Below, piece by piece: positions 62,581 to 64,000 of a DNA stretch of 64,000 bases. Both the position numbers and the translations under genes were made by a program. Numbering within the stretch: position 1 is the stretch's first letter; the number at the start of each line of letters is the position of its first letter. Source of the stretch: Nocardiopsis terrae (GTDB lineage Bacteria > Actinomycetota > Actinomycetes > Streptosporangiales > Streptosporangiaceae). The stretch lies in NCBI RefSeq assembly GCF_014651695.1, contig NZ_BMXJ01000002.1, forward strand, positions 186,001-250,000, read 5' to 3'. The notes under the pieces are model-generated. The model made no database searches. It was not told the origin of the DNA and saw only the letters and a list, made by a program, of their open reading frames with translations.

Positions 62581-62689
62581 CGCATCTCCCCCATCTACCC
62601 GGTCACCGTGTCCGGCGGGGTGCCGGAGCGGCTCGCGGGCCCACGACGAATTCGCGCCGATTCCAGACTATTCGACCGCCTGCCCGGAC

Positions 62690-64000
62690 TCACCTGGATG
62701 TTTCGAGTCCGACCGGGCCGAGCCGGTCCACCGGCATGCGGGGGGTGCTCCGGGCGGTACGCGGCTGTGGTTCGGGCCGGGCATCGCAGGTCAGGTCCGG
62801 TCCCTGGCTTCGGCTCCGCGGCAGGACCCCCGTCCGGAGGTAGGCGACGACGGCCTCGTCGACGCAGGTGTTGCCCGTGAGTGCGACGCCGTGTGTGACA
62901 CCGCCCTCCTCGACGACCAGGGAGGAGCCGGACAGGCGGTCGCGCAGGGCGTGCGCCCCCTCCACGGGGGTGGCGCCGTCTTCGGTGGCGTGGACGAGGA
63001 GGACGCCGCCGTCGTAGGCCGGGTGCTCGTAGGGGCCGTCTCCGACCTGGAACCAGGGGTCGGATTCGCCCTCCCAGAAGAGACAGGGGGCATTGTACCA
63101 GATGTTGTGCCACCCCATGAAGGGTGCGTCCCGGTGGACCTCCCGGGCGTCCGAGCGCCAGGTGTCCCAGTCCCGGGGCCACAGGGCGTCGGTGCACTGG
63201 ACCGCGAGGTAGCCGCCGTAACCGGCGTCGCTGTCCGCGTCGTCGCCGTAGGCCCCGTGCAGGGCGAGGAGCGGCTCGGGGTCGTCCTCGTTGATCCGGG
63301 CGGCCAGGGCGCCCGCGACGGCGGGCCAGGTCCTCCCGCTGTAGGCGACGACGATGACGGCGCCCTCCAGTTCGGTGGGGCCGACCGTGTCCCGGTCCGG
63401 GTCCTCCCCCAGTTCGGCGCGCAGGTCGTAGTAGGCCCCGGCGACGGTCTCCCCGTCGGCACCCAGGCCGTAGGTGTCGTCGTGGCGGGCGACCCAGTCG
63501 AAGAAGTTTCCGGCGGACCGGTCCAGGGCGCGGCTCTGCACGAGGTTGCTCTCGTACCAGGGGTTGTCCGGGTTGACGACGCTGTCCAGGACCAGGGCGC
63601 GCACGCTGCGGGGGTAGAGCGAGGCGTAGACGGTGCCGAGGTAGCTGCCGTAGGAGTAGCCCAGGTAGTCGATCTGCTCCAGGCCGAGGGCGACCCGGAT
63701 GTCGTCCATGTCGTGCGCGGTGTCCTCGGTGCGCATGTGGTCCAGGAGCGGTCCGGCGGCCTCGGCACAGGCCGCGGCGTAGGCCTCGGCGTCGGCGAGC
63801 AGGGCACGTTCCGCCATGGCGTCGGCGGGGACGGTGTCCCTGCGGACCGGGGCGAAGAAGCCGGGGTCGCAGTTGACGGCGGGGGTGGAGGCCCCCATGC
63901 CGCGCGGGTCGAAGGCGACCACGTCGTGGGTCAGGCGGAGTTCCTCGGGCATCCGGTTGTGGGTGTGCGCGGCCCACATGCGCCCCGCGCTGCCCGGCCC
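62690..64000 (-). CDS. Alpha/beta hydrolase, TAP-like (tripeptidyl aminopeptidase type), N-terminus cut
   Basis: 436 codons are visible; the frame stays open to the window edge, so the signal peptide and first strands are missing. VVAFDPRGMGASTPAVNC is the D-x-R-G segment, IDYLGYSYGSYLGTVYA the nucleophile Ser elbow, VLLVHATEDGATPVEGAHAL the acid Asp region and EEGGVTHGVAL the catalytic His. The C-terminal TAP-like domain (NTCVDEAVVAYLRTGVLP) is typical of secreted S33 peptidases and esterases of streptomycetes, such as SlpD/E and mycobacterial CaeA. The first visible residues GPGSAGRM fit the oxyanion loop. It has several Cys and so is likely extracytoplasmic. Confidence 0.86.
   Translation of the reverse strand, partial: GPGSAGRMWAAHTHNRMPEELRLTHDVVAFDPRGMGASTPAVNCDPGFFAPVRRDTVPADAMAERALLADAEAYAAACAEAAGPLLDHMRTEDTAHDMDDIRVALGLEQIDYLGYSYGSYLGTVYASLYPRSVRALVLDSVVNPDNPWYESNLVQSRALDRSAGNFFDWVARHDDTYGLGADGETVAGAYYDLRAELGEDPDRDTVGPTELEGAVIVVAYSGRTWPAVAGALAARINEDDPEPLLALHGAYGDDADSDAGYGGYLAVQCTDALWPRDWDTWRSDAREVHRDAPFMGWHNIWYNAPCLFWEGESDPWFQVGDGPYEHPAYDGGVLLVHATEDGATPVEGAHALRDRLSGSSLVVEEGGVTHGVALTGNTCVDEAVVAYLRTGVLPRSRSQGPDLTCDARPEPQPRTARSTPRMPVDRLGPVGLETSR

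Noticed and set aside
1-64000. tRNA or rRNA genes, CRISPR arrays, insertion sequences, prophage genes
   Set aside because: I looked in the intergenic gaps for T-loop/acceptor patterns, regularly spaced repeats, transposases and integrases and found none that hold up; a tRNAscan/Infernal run would be decisive.

Overview
The window is one stretch of very GC-rich chromosomal DNA with many GTG starts, 4-bp stop/start overlaps and GC-rich hairpin terminators. Gene content (nusA-infB-pnp region with ylxR and a DUF4439 ferritin-like gene, a conservon-type GTPase, SecA2, DyP/PCuAC pair, LitR-controlled carotenoid genes) points to an actinomycete. My inference is a Nocardiopsis-like member of the Streptosporangiales; no rRNA marker is present to prove it. 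No tRNA, rRNA, CRISPR array or insertion sequence was recognised.

Left part (1-15 kb): the end of a class IV aminotransferase, an MMPL exporter, and an SDR/DUF2867 plus DUF4383 pair flank a complete aromatic carotenoid locus. It holds a B12-binding MerR photoreceptor-type regulator (litR/carH-like), lycopene cyclase (crtY), a methyltransferase and the aromatising desaturase (crtT-crtU), and on the other strand crtE-crtI-crtB followed by a Rieske/DUF5914 protein. A MarR regulator is divergent from crtE. The set predicts isorenieratene-type pigment under light control and a second MarR input.

15-20 kb: a BCCT osmolyte transporter whose best ribosome site precedes an ATC codon, translationally coupled to a small heat-shock protein; then a PCuAC copper chaperone overlapping a Tat-exported DyP peroxidase.

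19.5-38 kb, mostly minus strand: the conserved block rimP-nusA-ylxR-infB-ylxP-rbfA-truB-ribF-rpsO-pnp-M16 peptidase. It is broken between truB and ribF by a plus-strand island: an alpha/beta hydrolase and a PIN-domain toxin-antitoxin pair. Two ferritin-like/lipoprotein genes, proS and a spermidine-synthase-fold protein follow.

38-47 kb, accessory: a membrane protein behind a 16-bp palindrome, a 37-residue peptide with 8 cysteines, small hypothetical genes, secA2, a solitary CvnD-like GTPase, and about 1.3 kb without a convincing gene. That stretch ends in phased CCTG repeats and a near-perfect 60-nt palindrome, just before a histidyl-tRNA synthetase of eukaryote/archaeal-like type.

47-64 kb: two tandem STAND-LuxR regulators, an AT-rich TGCAT palindrome upstream of a truncated AMP-ligase-like protein, an RsbW-type ATPase, a complete peptide-type ABC importer operon, and a minus-strand group of MFS exporter, GNAT acetyltransferase and secreted-type alpha/beta hydrolase cut by the window end.
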